A stretch of 64,000 nt of DNA. Source: Bordetella genomosp. 1 (lineage in GTDB: Bacteria > Pseudomonadota > Gammaproteobacteria > Burkholderiales > Burkholderiaceae_B). A program made the translations under genes and the position numbers. Every line of letters begins with the position of its first letter. Positions within the stretch are counted from its first letter, which is position 1. Of this stretch, positions 49,559 through 58,194 are shown piece by piece. Location of the stretch: assembly GCF_002261335.1 (NCBI RefSeq), contig NZ_NEVL01000003.1, forward strand, positions 930,001-994,000. The letters run 5' to 3'. The notes under the pieces are model-generated. The model worked only from the letters and a program-made list of their open reading frames with translations. It searched no databases and was not told where the DNA came from.

Positions 49559-49605
49559 CGTGGCATGATAAAAAGGCCACGACACGCCAACCTGATAGTG
49601 CCACG
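49559..49605. promoter_or_regulatory. Inverted repeat upstream of the MocR gene
   Basis: CGTGGCA (49559-49565) and TGCCACG (49599-49605) flank a 33-bp spacer, with a further GCCACG inside it. Widely spaced half-sites suit MocR dimers. It lies just before the preferred MocR start at 49616 and between that gene and the GNAT gene. Confidence 0.5.
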
Positions 49606-49615
49606 CGCTTTTGCC

Positions 49616-51124
49616 ATGTCCGCCACCGCCGCGCCCTCGTTCGAACTCGACCTGCTCGATGCCCCGCTGGAAATGACCGCCGACAATGGCCGCGGCGCGC
49701 CGCCGCTGCAGCGCCAGCTGCAACACCGCCTGCGCCAGGCCATCCTGACCGGGCGGCTGGCGCCCGGCACGCGGCTGCCGGCCTCGCGCGCCCTGGCGGA
49801 GTCGCTCGGGATCTCGCGCAACACCGTCACCATCGCCTACGACCATCTGGCCGCCGAGGGCTATGTGCTGGCCGACCGCCAGGGCACCCGGGTGGCGCCG
49901 CTCGCGCGCCGCGTCCAGGCCGAGGCCGGCGCCGGCATCAAAGGCGAGGCGGCGCCCGCGGCCGCCCTGCCCGCCGTGTCGACCAGGCTCGCGGGCATCG
50001 TGCCCAGCGCACCACGCAACGACATCCACCTGGCGCTGCGGCCCGGCACGCCGGCGCTGAATCACTTTCCGCAGGCTGCCTGGCGCGGCGCGCTCGAGCG
50101 CGCGGTGCGCGGCAGCGGCGCCGCGGCGCTGGGCTACGGCGACCCGGCCGGCGAGCCGGCGCTGCGCACCGCCATCGCCCGCTACCTCGGCCTGGCGCGC
50201 GGCGTGCGCTGCGAGCCGGCCCGGATCGTGATCACCGAAGGGGCGCAGGAGGCGCTCACGCTGTGCGTGAAGCTGCTGTCGAACCCGGGCGAGACCGCCT
50301 GGGTCGAAGACCCCGGCTATCGCGGCGCCAAGACCGCGTTCGCGCTGGGCGACCTGCGCATGGTGCCGGTGCGGGTCGGGCCGGAGGGCCTGGCGGCCAG
50401 CGCCGAAGACTGGCGCACCCGTCCGCCGCGCCTCATCTACACCACCCCGTCGCACCAGTACCCCACCGGCGCCGTGCTGTCGGCCGCGCGGCGGCTGGAG
50501 CTGATCGCGCTGGCGCGCAGCCATGGCGCCTGGATCATCGAAGACGATTACGACAGCGAATTCCGCCATCACGGCGAGCCCATCGCCGCGATGCAGGGCC
50601 TGGTCGACGCCGCGCCCGTGCTGTACGTGGGCACGTTCTCGAAGACGATGTTTCCGTCGCTGCGCATCGGCTTTCTGGTGTTGCCGCAGGCGCTGGCGCC
50701 CGTCGTGGGCCCGGCCCTGGGCGAGCTGTTGCGCGGCGGGCACCGCCACGAGCAGCTGGCCCTGGCCGACTTCATCGAGAGCGGCCAGTTCACGCGCCAC
50801 CTGAATCGCATGCGCAGGCTGTATCGCGAGCGTCAGAAGGCGTTGCGCGAGGCCCTGGCGCGGCACTTCGACATGCCGCACTCGCTCGAAGGCGGCCATT
50901 GCGGCCTGCACCTCACGCTGCGCCTGCCCGAGGCCTACCCCGACCGCGCGATCGTGGCGAGCGCCGCGCCGCACGGCATCGCGCCGGCCGCGCTGTCGAG
51001 CTTCGTGCTGTGTCCGCAGGCGCGCGACAACGGCCTGGTGCTGGGCTATGGCAACACCTCCGCCGAGCGTTTCGACGGCATCGCGGCGAAGCTGGCGCAG
51101 CTGACCCACGCGGCGCGCCGCTGA
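49616..51124 (+). CDS. MocR/PdxR-type regulator (GntR helix-turn-helix fused to aminotransferase domain)
   Basis: A 502-residue regulator. The N-terminal GntR winged helix (about 20-90) has LQHRLRQAILTGRLAPGTRL and LPASRALAESLGISRNTVTI. The C-terminal class I aminotransferase-fold domain (about 125-495) binds pyridoxal phosphate at Lys343 (TFSKTMFPSLRIGF), with YTTPSHQYPTGAVLS and DDYDSEFR as further signatures. MocR proteins sense PLP or an amino-acid aldimine and do not act as enzymes. Start: ATG at 49616; an ATG at 49565 would lie within the operator. The likely target is the divergent GNAT gene; no pdxST is nearby. Confidence 0.92.
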   Translation: MSATAAPSFELDLLDAPLEMTADNGRGAPPLQRQLQHRLRQAILTGRLAPGTRLPASRALAESLGISRNTVTIAYDHLAAEGYVLADRQGTRVAPLARRVQAEAGAGIKGEAAPAAALPAVSTRLAGIVPSAPRNDIHLALRPGTPALNHFPQAAWRGALERAVRGSGAAALGYGDPAGEPALRTAIARYLGLARGVRCEPARIVITEGAQEALTLCVKLLSNPGETAWVEDPGYRGAKTAFALGDLRMVPVRVGPEGLAASAEDWRTRPPRLIYTTPSHQYPTGAVLSAARRLELIALARSHGAWIIEDDYDSEFRHHGEPIAAMQGLVDAAPVLYVGTFSKTMFPSLRIGFLVLPQALAPVVGPALGELLRGGHRHEQLALADFIESGQFTRHLNRMRRLYRERQKALREALARHFDMPHSLEGGHCGLHLTLRLPEAYPDRAIVASAAPHGIAPAALSSFVLCPQARDNGLVLGYGNTSAERFDGIAAKLAQLTHAARR

Positions 51125-51149
51125 ACGCGGGGCACGCCGGCACGCGGCG

Positions 51150-51539
51150 CTAGGGTTGCGCGCGCAACGGCCGCGCGGCGGCCCGGCGGCGGCGCCACCA
51201 CAGCGTATAGACGATGATGTTGCCCGCCAGCGCGGCCAGCCCGAGCGTGGTCTGCACCGGCCGGGTCAGGCCCTGCGGATACAGCGCCGACCAGACATAG
51301 TGGGCGATGAAGCCGCCCTCGTAGCCTTCCTGGCCGGCGCGCCAGCGCAGGTCGTTTTCGAGCGGCGTGAGCGGGCAGATGCCGCCGGTGGTGGTGATCA
51401 TCACCGCCCACGCCAGCGCGGCCAGATGGAGCCATGCCAGCCTGGGCCAGCGCCGCAGCAGCAGGCCGCCCGCGACCGCGAACAGCACGAACAGGCCGTG
51501 GAACAGCACCACGGCGTCGGCGAGCCAGCCATAGAGCAC
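51150..51539 (-). CDS. DUF2784 membrane protein
   Basis: A 129-residue protein with three to four membrane helices: LADAVVLFHGLFVLFAVAGG, WLHLAALAWAVMITTTGGIC and TTLGLAALAGNIIVYTLWW. The ICPLTPLENDLR and GGFIAHYV segments are typical of DUF2784, a family without known function. Start: GTG at 51539 with GGAGG about 6 nt upstream, inside the end of the preceding gene, from which it is separated by only 2 bp. Confidence 0.88.
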   Translation of the reverse strand: MLYGWLADAVVLFHGLFVLFAVAGGLLLRRWPRLAWLHLAALAWAVMITTTGGICPLTPLENDLRWRAGQEGYEGGFIAHYVWSALYPQGLTRPVQTTLGLAALAGNIIVYTLWWRRRRAAARPLRAQP

Positions 51540-51541
51540 GG

Positions 51542-51838
51542 TCAGCCTCCGATCAGCGCGCCGAGCAGCAGCATGGCGAGCAGCAGCCAGAACAGGCCGC
51601 TGAAGATCGAGCGCCCCAGGAACGCCTTGATGGCGGCCCAGACGAACAACAGGCCGAGCAGCAGCAAGGCGAAGTTGAAGACGTTGGGGCTCATGCCGAG
51701 CGCGGACGCCAGGCCGTTGAAGAAATCCGACAGCGCGCGGCCCAGCCCGCCGAACAGCCAGCGCAGGCCGTCGACCACTGCGCGGATGATGCCGCCCAGA
51801 AAAGATCCTGCCGAAGAAAAGAAACCGTCTTCCTGCAT
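51542..51838 (-). CDS. Small membrane protein, unknown
   Basis: A 98-residue protein I do not recognise. The first half is amphipathic ([20 protein letters not shown]) and the second has two hydrophobic helices ([20 protein letters not shown] and [20 protein letters not shown]). No signal cleavage site is evident. Start: ATG at 51838. It is directly followed by the DUF2784 gene, so the two form a small membrane-protein operon, divergent from gor. Confidence 0.75.
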   Translation of the reverse strand: MQEDGFFSSAGSFLGGIIRAVVDGLRWLFGGLGRALSDFFNGLASALGMSPNVFNFALLLLGLLFVWAAIKAFLGRSIFSGLFWLLLAMLLLGALIGG

Positions 51839-52026
51839 TGCGTCGCCAATGGGGCCTGCGCCCCCCGATTTACCGTGTTCCGTCTTTATATCCCATCGGC
51901 GGCCAGGGACAAGCCGAGCGGGCGGGCCCAGTCTCGGGTTTAATAGAGCCCGAACTGTCCAACCCCGCGTCGCGGCCCTGGCAATCAGGCCTGTTGCGCC
52001 CGGCCGGCGAGCAAGGAAACGTATTC

Positions 52027-53397
52027 ATGGCTTTTGATTTCGATCTGTATGTGATTGGTGCAGGCTCGGGCGGCGTGCGCGCGGCCCGTTTCGCGGCCGG
52101 CTACGGCGCCCGCGTCGCGGTGGCCGAGAGCCGCTACCTCGGCGGCACCTGCGTCAACGTCGGCTGCGTGCCGAAAAAGCTGCTGGTGTACGGCGCGCAC
52201 TATCGCGAAGACTTCGAGCAGGCGGGCGGCTACGGCTGGACGCCGGGCCATCCGGGCTTCGACTGGCACACGCTGATCCAGAACAAAAACCGCGAGATCG
52301 AGCGCCTGAACGGCATCTATCGCAATCTGCTGGTCAACAGCGGCGTGACGCTGCACGAGGGCCATGCGCGCATCCTCGACGCCCACACCGTCGAGATCAA
52401 CGGCCGGCAGGTCACGGCGCAGCACATCCTGATCGCCACGGGCTCCTGGCCCTTCGTGCCGGACATCCCGGGCAAGGAATTCGCGATCACCTCCAACGAG
52501 GCGTTCTTTCTAAAGCAGCTGCCGCGCCGCGTGCTGGTGGTGGGCGGCGGCTACATCGCCGTCGAATTCGCCTCGATCTTCAATGGCCTGGGCGCGCAGA
52601 CCACGCTAATCTACCGCCGCGAGCTGTTCCTGCGCGGCTTCGACGACTCGGTGCGCGAACACCTGCGCGACGAGCTGCAGAAGAAAGGCATGGCGCTGCG
52701 CTTCTCCAGCGACATCTCGCGCATCGACAAGCTGCCCGACGGCACGCTGGCGGCCACGCTGTCGGATGGCTCGGTGATCGAGGCCGACTGCGTGTTCTAC
52801 GCGACCGGCCGCCGCGCCATGACCGACAACCTCGGCCTGGAGAACACCGGCGTCGAACGCGACCACCACGGCTTCATCAAGGTCAACGACGAGTACGAGA
52901 CCACCGAGCCGTCGATCCTGGCGATCGGCGACGTGATCGGCCGCGTGCCGCTCACGCCGGTGGCGCTGGCCGAAGGCATGGCGGTGGCGCGCCGCCTATT
53001 CCGCCCCGAGGAGTACCGCAAGGTCGATTACGACCTGATCCCGACCGCGGTGTTCAGCCTGCCCAACATCGGCACCGTGGGCCTGACCACCGCGCAGGCG
53101 CGCGAACAGGGCCACCGCGTCAAGCTGTTCGAGAGCCGCTTCCGCCCGATGAAGCTCACGCTCACCGAATCGACCGAGAAAACGCTGATGAAGCTGATCG
53201 TCGATGCGGACACCGACCGGGTGCTCGGCTGCCACATGGTGGGGCCGGACGCCGGCGAGATCGTGCAGGGCCTGGCGGTGGCGCTCAAGGCCGGCGCGAC
53301 CAAGGCGGTGTTCGACGACACCATCGGCATCCACCCGACCGCCGCCGAAGAGTTCGTGACCATGCGCACGCCCGTGGCGACGCCCACGGCAGCCTGA
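52027..53397 (+). CDS. gor: Glutathione-disulfide reductase
   Basis: A 456-residue flavoprotein that regenerates glutathione with NADPH. The FAD-binding N-terminus has [16 protein letters not shown]. The redox-active disulfide is Cys42/Cys47 in [11 protein letters not shown], the NAD(P) site [15 protein letters not shown] is followed by an arginine-containing YRREL that suits NADPH, and the C-terminal HPTAAEE carries the catalytic His-Glu pair. Start: ATG at 52027 with AAGGAAAC upstream. The gene stands alone. It fits a cell that also imports or processes glutathione through the ggt operon. Confidence 0.95.
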   Translation: MAFDFDLYVIGAGSGGVRAARFAAGYGARVAVAESRYLGGTCVNVGCVPKKLLVYGAHYREDFEQAGGYGWTPGHPGFDWHTLIQNKNREIERLNGIYRNLLVNSGVTLHEGHARILDAHTVEINGRQVTAQHILIATGSWPFVPDIPGKEFAITSNEAFFLKQLPRRVLVVGGGYIAVEFASIFNGLGAQTTLIYRRELFLRGFDDSVREHLRDELQKKGMALRFSSDISRIDKLPDGTLAATLSDGSVIEADCVFYATGRRAMTDNLGLENTGVERDHHGFIKVNDEYETTEPSILAIGDVIGRVPLTPVALAEGMAVARRLFRPEEYRKVDYDLIPTAVFSLPNIGTVGLTTAQAREQGHRVKLFESRFRPMKLTLTESTEKTLMKLIVDADTDRVLGCHMVGPDAGEIVQGLAVALKAGATKAVFDDTIGIHPTAAEEFVTMRTPVATPTAA

Positions 53398-53430
53398 TCG
53401 CGCGCGGCCACCGGCCGCGGCATGCAAACA

Positions 53431-53452
53431 CGCGGCGCCTGCGGGCGCCGCG
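53431..53452. terminator. Hairpin between convergent gor and DUF72 genes
   Basis: CGCGGCGCC and GGCGCCGCG (9-bp perfect arms) surround TGCG in the 68-bp gap between two convergent genes. No T-tract is present. Confidence 0.5.
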
Positions 53453-53465
53453 CTGCGTTCGGGCG

Positions 53466-54293
53466 TCAGCCCTTCATGCGCGCCAGCAGGGCCTGGGCGG
53501 CGCGCGGGGCGCGGGTCTTGTCGCCGTTGATGAAGTACACGAACACCTGGCGGGTGCGCGAACGCGGCCCGGTGGGCACCACGCGCGGCAGGTCGGCCGG
53601 CGCCTCGCCACGCGCCCACGCCTGGGCCCGCTCGTGCCAGCGCGCCAGCGCACTGGGCGCATAGCCGTTGGCGTAGCGCTCGCTCGCGGCCATCAGCCGG
53701 GCGTAGACGGTGTCGGCGGTGCGGTCGGCGATGTTGGGATAGTCGGGGCTGTCGGTGTAGACGGTGGCGATGCCGTGCTTGCGTGCCAGGCGCACATAGG
53801 CGCCCGAGGCGAAGCTGGCGTGGCGCGCGTCGAGCACGTGAGTGAGGTCGCGGCCGTGCGCCCGCGCGGGCAGCAGGGCGAAGAAGGCCTCCAGGTCGGC
53901 CGCGTCGAATGCCTTGGTGGCGGGCAACTGCCAGAGGATGGGGCCGAGCTTGGGCCCGAGCTCGACGATGCCGCTGTCGAGAAAGCGTTGCACCGATTCG
54001 CCCGCCTCGCCCAGCACCCGGCGATGGGTGGCGAAACGCGGCGCCTTCAGGCTGAAGACGAAGCGCTCGGGCACCTGCTCGGCCCAGGCGGCGAAGGTGG
54101 CGGGCTTCTGGCTGCCGTAGAAGGTGCCGTTGACCTCGATGGCGGTGAGCACGCTGGCCGCGTATTCGAGCTCGCGCGACTGCGCCAGGCCCGGCGGATA
54201 GAACACGCCGTCGCGCCAGGGCGGAAACGTCCAGCCGCCGATGCCGACGCGGATCGGCGCAGCGGTCTTGCGGGTCTGACTGCTCGAAGCCAT
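53466..54293 (-). CDS. DUF72 (YecE-like) protein
   Basis: A 275-residue TIM-barrel protein of DUF72. The N-terminal RVGIGGWTFPPWRDGVFYPP, the EVNGTFYGSQKPATFAAWAE segment (about 53-72), FVFSLKAPRF and the C-terminal VFVYFINGDKTRAPRAAQAL are all family hallmarks. The fold resembles AP endonucleases, but no activity is established. Start: ATG at 54293 with GGAGG about 5 nt upstream. Convergent with gor. Confidence 0.92.
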   Translation of the reverse strand: MASSSQTRKTAAPIRVGIGGWTFPPWRDGVFYPPGLAQSRELEYAASVLTAIEVNGTFYGSQKPATFAAWAEQVPERFVFSLKAPRFATHRRVLGEAGESVQRFLDSGIVELGPKLGPILWQLPATKAFDAADLEAFFALLPARAHGRDLTHVLDARHASFASGAYVRLARKHGIATVYTDSPDYPNIADRTADTVYARLMAASERYANGYAPSALARWHERAQAWARGEAPADLPRVVPTGPRSRTRQVFVYFINGDKTRAPRAAQALLARMKG

Positions 54294-54465
54294 GGAACCT
54301 CCGTGTGTACGTGCCCGAACCATCGTAGCGCGGCGCCCACGCCACACCGGCATCGGAATCTTGCTGTTACGGAGCAGATGTGGATTACTCTGCCTGCGGG
54401 GCCCGCGGCGCGCCCCGCCGACTTTTCTTCCGCTCGCGCCGTTTTCCCGTCCTTCGCGTGCCCTC

Positions 54466-55098
54466 ATGTTCGACCTCGGCAGTTTTTTCGGCTTTGTCCT
54501 GATCTGTATCGGCATGGTGCTCACGCCCGGCCCCAACATGGTCTACCTGATCTCGCGTTCGCTGTCGCAGGGCCGACGCGCGGGGCTGATCTCGCTGGGC
54601 GGCGTGGCGCTGGGCCTGATGTTCTTCGTGCTGTGCGCGTCGCTGGGCATCACGGCGCTGCTGATGGCGGTGCCCTATGCCTACGAGGCGCTGTGCATCG
54701 GCGGCGCCTTCTACCTGATGTACCTGGCCTGGCAGGCGCTGCGGCCGGGCGGCCGCTCGCCGTTCGAGGTGCGCCAGCTCGCGCCGAGCTCGCCGCGCCG
54801 CCTCTTCACCATGGGCCTGCTCACCAGCCTGCTCAATCCGAAGATCGCGGTGCTGTATCTGTCGCTGCTGCCGCAGTTCATCGACCCGGCGCGCGGCCAC
54901 GTGCTGACCCAGGGCCTGATGCTGGGCTTCACCCAGGCCACCATCAGCGTCACGGTGAACGCCATGATCGTGCTGGCGGCCGGCGCGATTTCGCAGTTCT
55001 TCATGCGCAGCCCGGCCTGGATGGTGGCGCAACGCATGGTGATGGGCAGCCTGCTCGGCGCGCTGGCGGTGCGCATGGCGCTGGACTCGCGCCGCTGA
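54466..55098 (+). CDS. LysE/RhtB-family amino-acid exporter (first of two)
   Basis: A 210-residue inner-membrane exporter with six predicted helices. The signature is near the N-terminus: MVLTPGPNMVYLISRSLSQG (about 17-36), followed by helices in the GLISLGGVALGLMFFVLCAS region and NPKIAVLYLSLLPQFI. Members export amino acids or homoserine lactones. Start: ATG at 54466. A second LysE gene follows at 119 bp on the same strand; the two proteins are only distantly alike, so a recent duplication is unlikely. Confidence 0.9.
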   Translation: MFDLGSFFGFVLICIGMVLTPGPNMVYLISRSLSQGRRAGLISLGGVALGLMFFVLCASLGITALLMAVPYAYEALCIGGAFYLMYLAWQALRPGGRSPFEVRQLAPSSPRRLFTMGLLTSLLNPKIAVLYLSLLPQFIDPARGHVLTQGLMLGFTQATISVTVNAMIVLAAGAISQFFMRSPAWMVAQRMVMGSLLGALAVRMALDSRR

Positions 55099-55217
55099 GC
55101 GCTGCGGGCGCCCGCGGCCGCTGACCGTTGCGCGCAGCGGCGGGCCGGCGCTGCTTTCTTCCCGATACCCCACCCCGGATGCGGCGCGCGTCGCGCCGGG
55201 ACGACAAGGAGACCCGC

Positions 55218-55841
55218 ATGACCTTCGCCACCTGGCTCGCCTTCGTGGGCGCCTCGATCGTGCTGCTGATCATTCCCGGCCCGACCATCCTGGCGGTGAT
55301 CAGCTATTCGATCTCGCACGGCCGCCGCGCCCGCCTGGCGCTGGTGGCGGCGGTGGCGCTCGGCGACAGCACCGCCATGCTGCTGTCGCTCGCCGGCCTC
55401 GGCGCCCTGCTCGCGGCCTCGGCTTTCTGGTTCACGGCGGTCAAGATCGTGGGCGGCCTGTATCTGCTGTACCTGGGCTGGCGCCTGCTGCGCGCGGGCG
55501 TGACGCTGCCCGCACCGGGCGCGGCGCCGGCGCCGGTGTCGCGCCTGCGGCTCTTCGCCAACACTTATCTGGTGACCGCGCTGAACCCCAAGGGCATCAT
55601 GTTTTTCGTGGCGTTCCTGCCGCAATTCATCCAGCCGCAGGCCGACCTCGGGCCGCAGTACGCGGTCCTGGCGGCCACCTTCGTGGCGCTCGCCACGCTG
55701 AACGCCACGCTCTACGCCCTGTTCGCGAACCAGGCCCGGCGCCTGCTCGCCACGCCGCGCGCGCAGCGCCGCTTCAACCTGGCCGGCGGCTCGCTGCTGT
55801 CGGCGGCGGGCGTCTGGGCTCTGACCGCGCGCCACGGCTGA
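55218..55841 (+). CDS. LysE/RhtB-family amino-acid exporter (second of two)
   Basis: A 207-residue inner-membrane protein with the LysE signature LLIIPGPTILAVISYSISHG (about 16-35) and the conserved TALNPKGIMFFVAFLPQFI (about 123-141). About six helices. Substrate unknown. Start: ATG at 55218 with AAGGAG 6 nt upstream. The region between the two LysE genes (about 120 bp) has no terminator-like hairpin, so cotranscription is possible. Confidence 0.9.
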   Translation: MTFATWLAFVGASIVLLIIPGPTILAVISYSISHGRRARLALVAAVALGDSTAMLLSLAGLGALLAASAFWFTAVKIVGGLYLLYLGWRLLRAGVTLPAPGAAPAPVSRLRLFANTYLVTALNPKGIMFFVAFLPQFIQPQADLGPQYAVLAATFVALATLNATLYALFANQARRLLATPRAQRRFNLAGGSLLSAAGVWALTARHG

Positions 55842-56022
55842 GGTCGGAAGACGAGGTGGGAGGCGGGTGCGCGTCACGGCCGCGGCCGGCGGCATTCCGC
55901 GGGCCGCGGCCCCGCTCCACGGGCGCCCCGGCTGCCGTGGTCAGGTCTGGCCCACACCCGCCGTTCGGGATACCGCCTCGATGAATCTGCCCCCTTTTTG
56001 ACTAAGTGCGATAATCCCGGGG

Positions 56023-57174
56023 ATGCGCGAGCTGCGCCCGGAGATTGCTTTGACCCGTATCGACGACCCCCAGCACGACCACGAGGTTGGCCAGGCTGAT
56101 TCCACCCACGACACCACCCGCGTGGACGACACCCGCATCGGCGCGGTGCGCCCGCTGATTTCGCCCGCCCTGCTGCTCGACGAGCTGCCCACGCCGGCCG
56201 GCGTGCAGGATCTGGTCGAGACCAGCCGCGCCGCGATCGCCGACGTGCTGCATGGCCGCGACGACCGCCTGATCGTGGTGGTCGGCCCCTGCTCGATCCA
56301 CGACCACGACCAGGCCATGGAGTACGCGCGGCAGCTCAAGACCAGCGCCGAGGCGCTGAGCCAGGACCTGCTGGTGGTGATGCGCGTGTATTTCGAGAAG
56401 CCGCGCACCACCGTGGGCTGGAAGGGCTACATCAACGATCCGCGCCTGGACGGCAGCTTCCGCATCAACGAAGGCCTGCGCCGCGCGCGCAAGCTGCTGC
56501 TCGAGATCTCGGGCCTGGGCCTGCCCATCGCCACCGAGTTCCTCGACCTGCTCAGCCCGCAGTTCATCGCCGACCTGGTGAGCTGGGGCGCGATCGGCGC
56601 CCGCACTACCGAAAGCCCCAGCCATCGTCAGCTGGCCTCCGGCCTGAGCTGCCCGCTGGGCTTCAAGAACGGCACCGACGGCGGCATCCAGATCGCGGCC
56701 GACGCGATGGTGGCGGCCGGCGCCAAGCACGCGTTCATGGGCATGACCAAGATGGGCATGGCCGCGATCTTCGAGACGCGCGGCAACGTCGACACGCACG
56801 TGATCCTGCGGGGCGGCAAGCAAGGCCCCAACTTCGACGCGGCCAGCGTCGACGCCTGTTGCGCCGCGCTCAAGCGCGCCGGCCAGCGCGAGCAGGTCAT
56901 GGTGGACTGTTCGCACGCCAACTCGAACAAGTCGCACGAACGCCAGATCGACGTGGCGCGCGACCTCGGCGCCCAGATCGCGGGCGGCGACGCGCGCATC
57001 ACCGGCGTGATGATCGAGAGCAACATCAACCCCGGCCGCCAGGACCTCAAGCCCGGCGTACCGCTGGCCCACGGCGTGTCGATCACCGACGCCTGCCTGG
57101 GCTGGACGCAGACCATCCCCGTACTCGAGGACCTCGCCGCCGCCGTCCGCGCCCGCCGCGAACGCAACACCTGA
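56023..57174 (+). CDS. aroG: 3-deoxy-7-phosphoheptulonate synthase (DAHP synthase, type I)
   Basis: A 383-residue cytoplasmic enzyme that joins phosphoenolpyruvate and erythrose 4-phosphate at the head of the shikimate pathway. Visible segments are VVVGPCSIHDHDQAMEYA, MRVYFEKPRTTVGWKGYIND, RTTESPSHRQLASGLSCPLG and VMVDCSHANSNK, with metal ligands Cys, His, Glu and Asp as in E. coli AroG/F/H. Start: ATG at 56023, or TTG at 56050, which has GGAG 6-7 nt upstream. The -10-like GATAAT at 56010-56015 is too close to the ATG for a normal leader, which favours the TTG. Which aromatic amino acid inhibits it is not readable with confidence. Confidence 0.95.
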   Translation: MRELRPEIALTRIDDPQHDHEVGQADSTHDTTRVDDTRIGAVRPLISPALLLDELPTPAGVQDLVETSRAAIADVLHGRDDRLIVVVGPCSIHDHDQAMEYARQLKTSAEALSQDLLVVMRVYFEKPRTTVGWKGYINDPRLDGSFRINEGLRRARKLLLEISGLGLPIATEFLDLLSPQFIADLVSWGAIGARTTESPSHRQLASGLSCPLGFKNGTDGGIQIAADAMVAAGAKHAFMGMTKMGMAAIFETRGNVDTHVILRGGKQGPNFDAASVDACCAALKRAGQREQVMVDCSHANSNKSHERQIDVARDLGAQIAGGDARITGVMIESNINPGRQDLKPGVPLAHGVSITDACLGWTQTIPVLEDLAAAVRARRERNT

Positions 57175-57197
57175 GCGCGCGCCCGACGCCCCGCCCC

Positions 57198-57229
57198 GGC
57201 CTGCCCGCCCCCAGCGCGCAGGCCTTTTT
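57198..57229 (+). terminator. Intrinsic terminator of aroG
   Basis: GGCCTGC (57198-57204) and GCAGGCC (57218-57224) flank a 13-nt loop and are followed by five T. It begins 24 bp past the aroG stop. Confidence 0.85.
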
Positions 57230-57257
57230 CTTGCCCCCCACATTCCCCCGACGCCCC

Positions 57258-57656
57258 AAAACAAAGGTGTCAGACTGCAATTTCAAACAAAGGTGTCAGA
57301 CTGCATTTTCTGGCCCTGGCAGGCCCGCCCAGGCCCGCGGCCCGCGGCGTCCAAAACAATGGTGTCAGACTTCATTTTTGACATTGCGCCGCCGCATCGC
57401 GGCGCGGCGCGAGGGGCCGCGACCGGCCCGGAACAAAGGTGTCAGACTGCATTTTTGCGAATCGCGCCGGCGCTGCCATGCCCCTGCCTGGCAGGCTGCC
57501 GCAGCGGCCTCGCGATTCGAGTTGGCGGCCTGCGGTCGCGAAAAATGCAGTCTGACACCTTTGTTTTTTGAGCAGCCGGGAGTCGGCGCCGGGCCCATGG
57601 TCAATAAATGCAGTCTGACACCTTTGTTTGAAATTGCAGTCTGACACCTTTGTTTT
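57258..57656. repeat. Perfect 51-bp inverted repeat inside repeat cluster 3
   Basis: 57258-57308 and the reverse complement of 57606-57656 are identical over 51 bases, including the 5-bp linker CAAAC between two units and the rare CAATTT unit variant. The arms enclose 297 bp that hold the other forward and reverse copies. Confidence 0.95.
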
Positions 57657-57691
57657 TGGCGTGATTGTTGGAAATGCAGTCTGACACCTTT
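57263..57691. repeat. Dispersed 21-bp repeat, cluster 3 (4 forward then 4 reverse)
   Basis: Forward copies: 57263-57283 (ends CAATTT), 57289-57309, 57358-57378 (AATGG and CTTCA variants), 57435-57455. Reverse copies: 57542-57562, 57605-57625, 57631-57651 (AATTG variant) and 57671-57691. All forward copies come first and all reverse copies follow. Most carry AAC just before the unit. The cluster fills most of the 619-bp gap between aroG and a VOC-family gene; apart from the aroG terminator I see no other feature there. Confidence 0.97.
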
Positions 57692-57793
57692 GTTTTTGGG
57701 AGGGGGTTGGTCGGGGGTGGTGCGCAGGCGGGTTTCGGTTTCTGGCTGGGGGACCTATCATCGGGTGGAAGCGTCCCACAGGAGAGTTTTCGA

Positions 57794-58147
57794 ATGCGGA
57801 TCAAGCGTATCGTTGCCAACCTCGCCGCGCGCGACCCGGCGCAGGCCGACCATTTCTATCGCGAGACCCTCGGCCTGGAGGTGTTGATGGACCACGGCTG
57901 GATCACGACCTATGGCGCCGACGAAGAGGCGGAGGTGCAACTGAGCATTGCGTCGCAGGGCGGCAATGACACGCCGGTGCCCGACCTGTCGATCGAGGTC
58001 GACGACCTCGACGAGGCCCTGGCCCGCGTGCAGGCGGGCGGCTACGCCGTGGAATACGGGCCGGCGCTCGAGCCCTGGGGCGTGCGGCGGTTCTTCGTGC
58101 GCGATCCGCTGGGCAAGCTGGTCAACCTGCTGCAGCACGTCGACTGA
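57794..58147 (+). CDS. VOC/glyoxalase superfamily protein
   Basis: A 117-residue protein of the vicinal-oxygen-chelate fold. Two beta-alpha-beta units are visible: KRIVANLAARDPAQADHFYR (4-23) and LSIEVDDLDEALARVQAGGY (about 65-84), ending in VRRFFVRDPLGKLVNLLQHV. Members are glyoxalases, dioxygenases or resistance proteins; the function is not assigned. Start: ATG at 57794 with GGAGAG upstream. It begins 103 bp after the last repeat copy. Confidence 0.85.
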   Translation: MRIKRIVANLAARDPAQADHFYRETLGLEVLMDHGWITTYGADEEAEVQLSIASQGGNDTPVPDLSIEVDDLDEALARVQAGGYAVEYGPALEPWGVRRFFVRDPLGKLVNLLQHVD

Positions 58148-58194
58148 GCGGGGCGTATCATCTCGCCCCTTGCCGCGTTTCCCCCGGAGCCTCC

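Noticed and set aside
57263-57691. A CRISPR array at repeat cluster 3
   Set aside because: The units are in both orientations, spacers vary from 3 to about 86 bp, and no cas genes are nearby.
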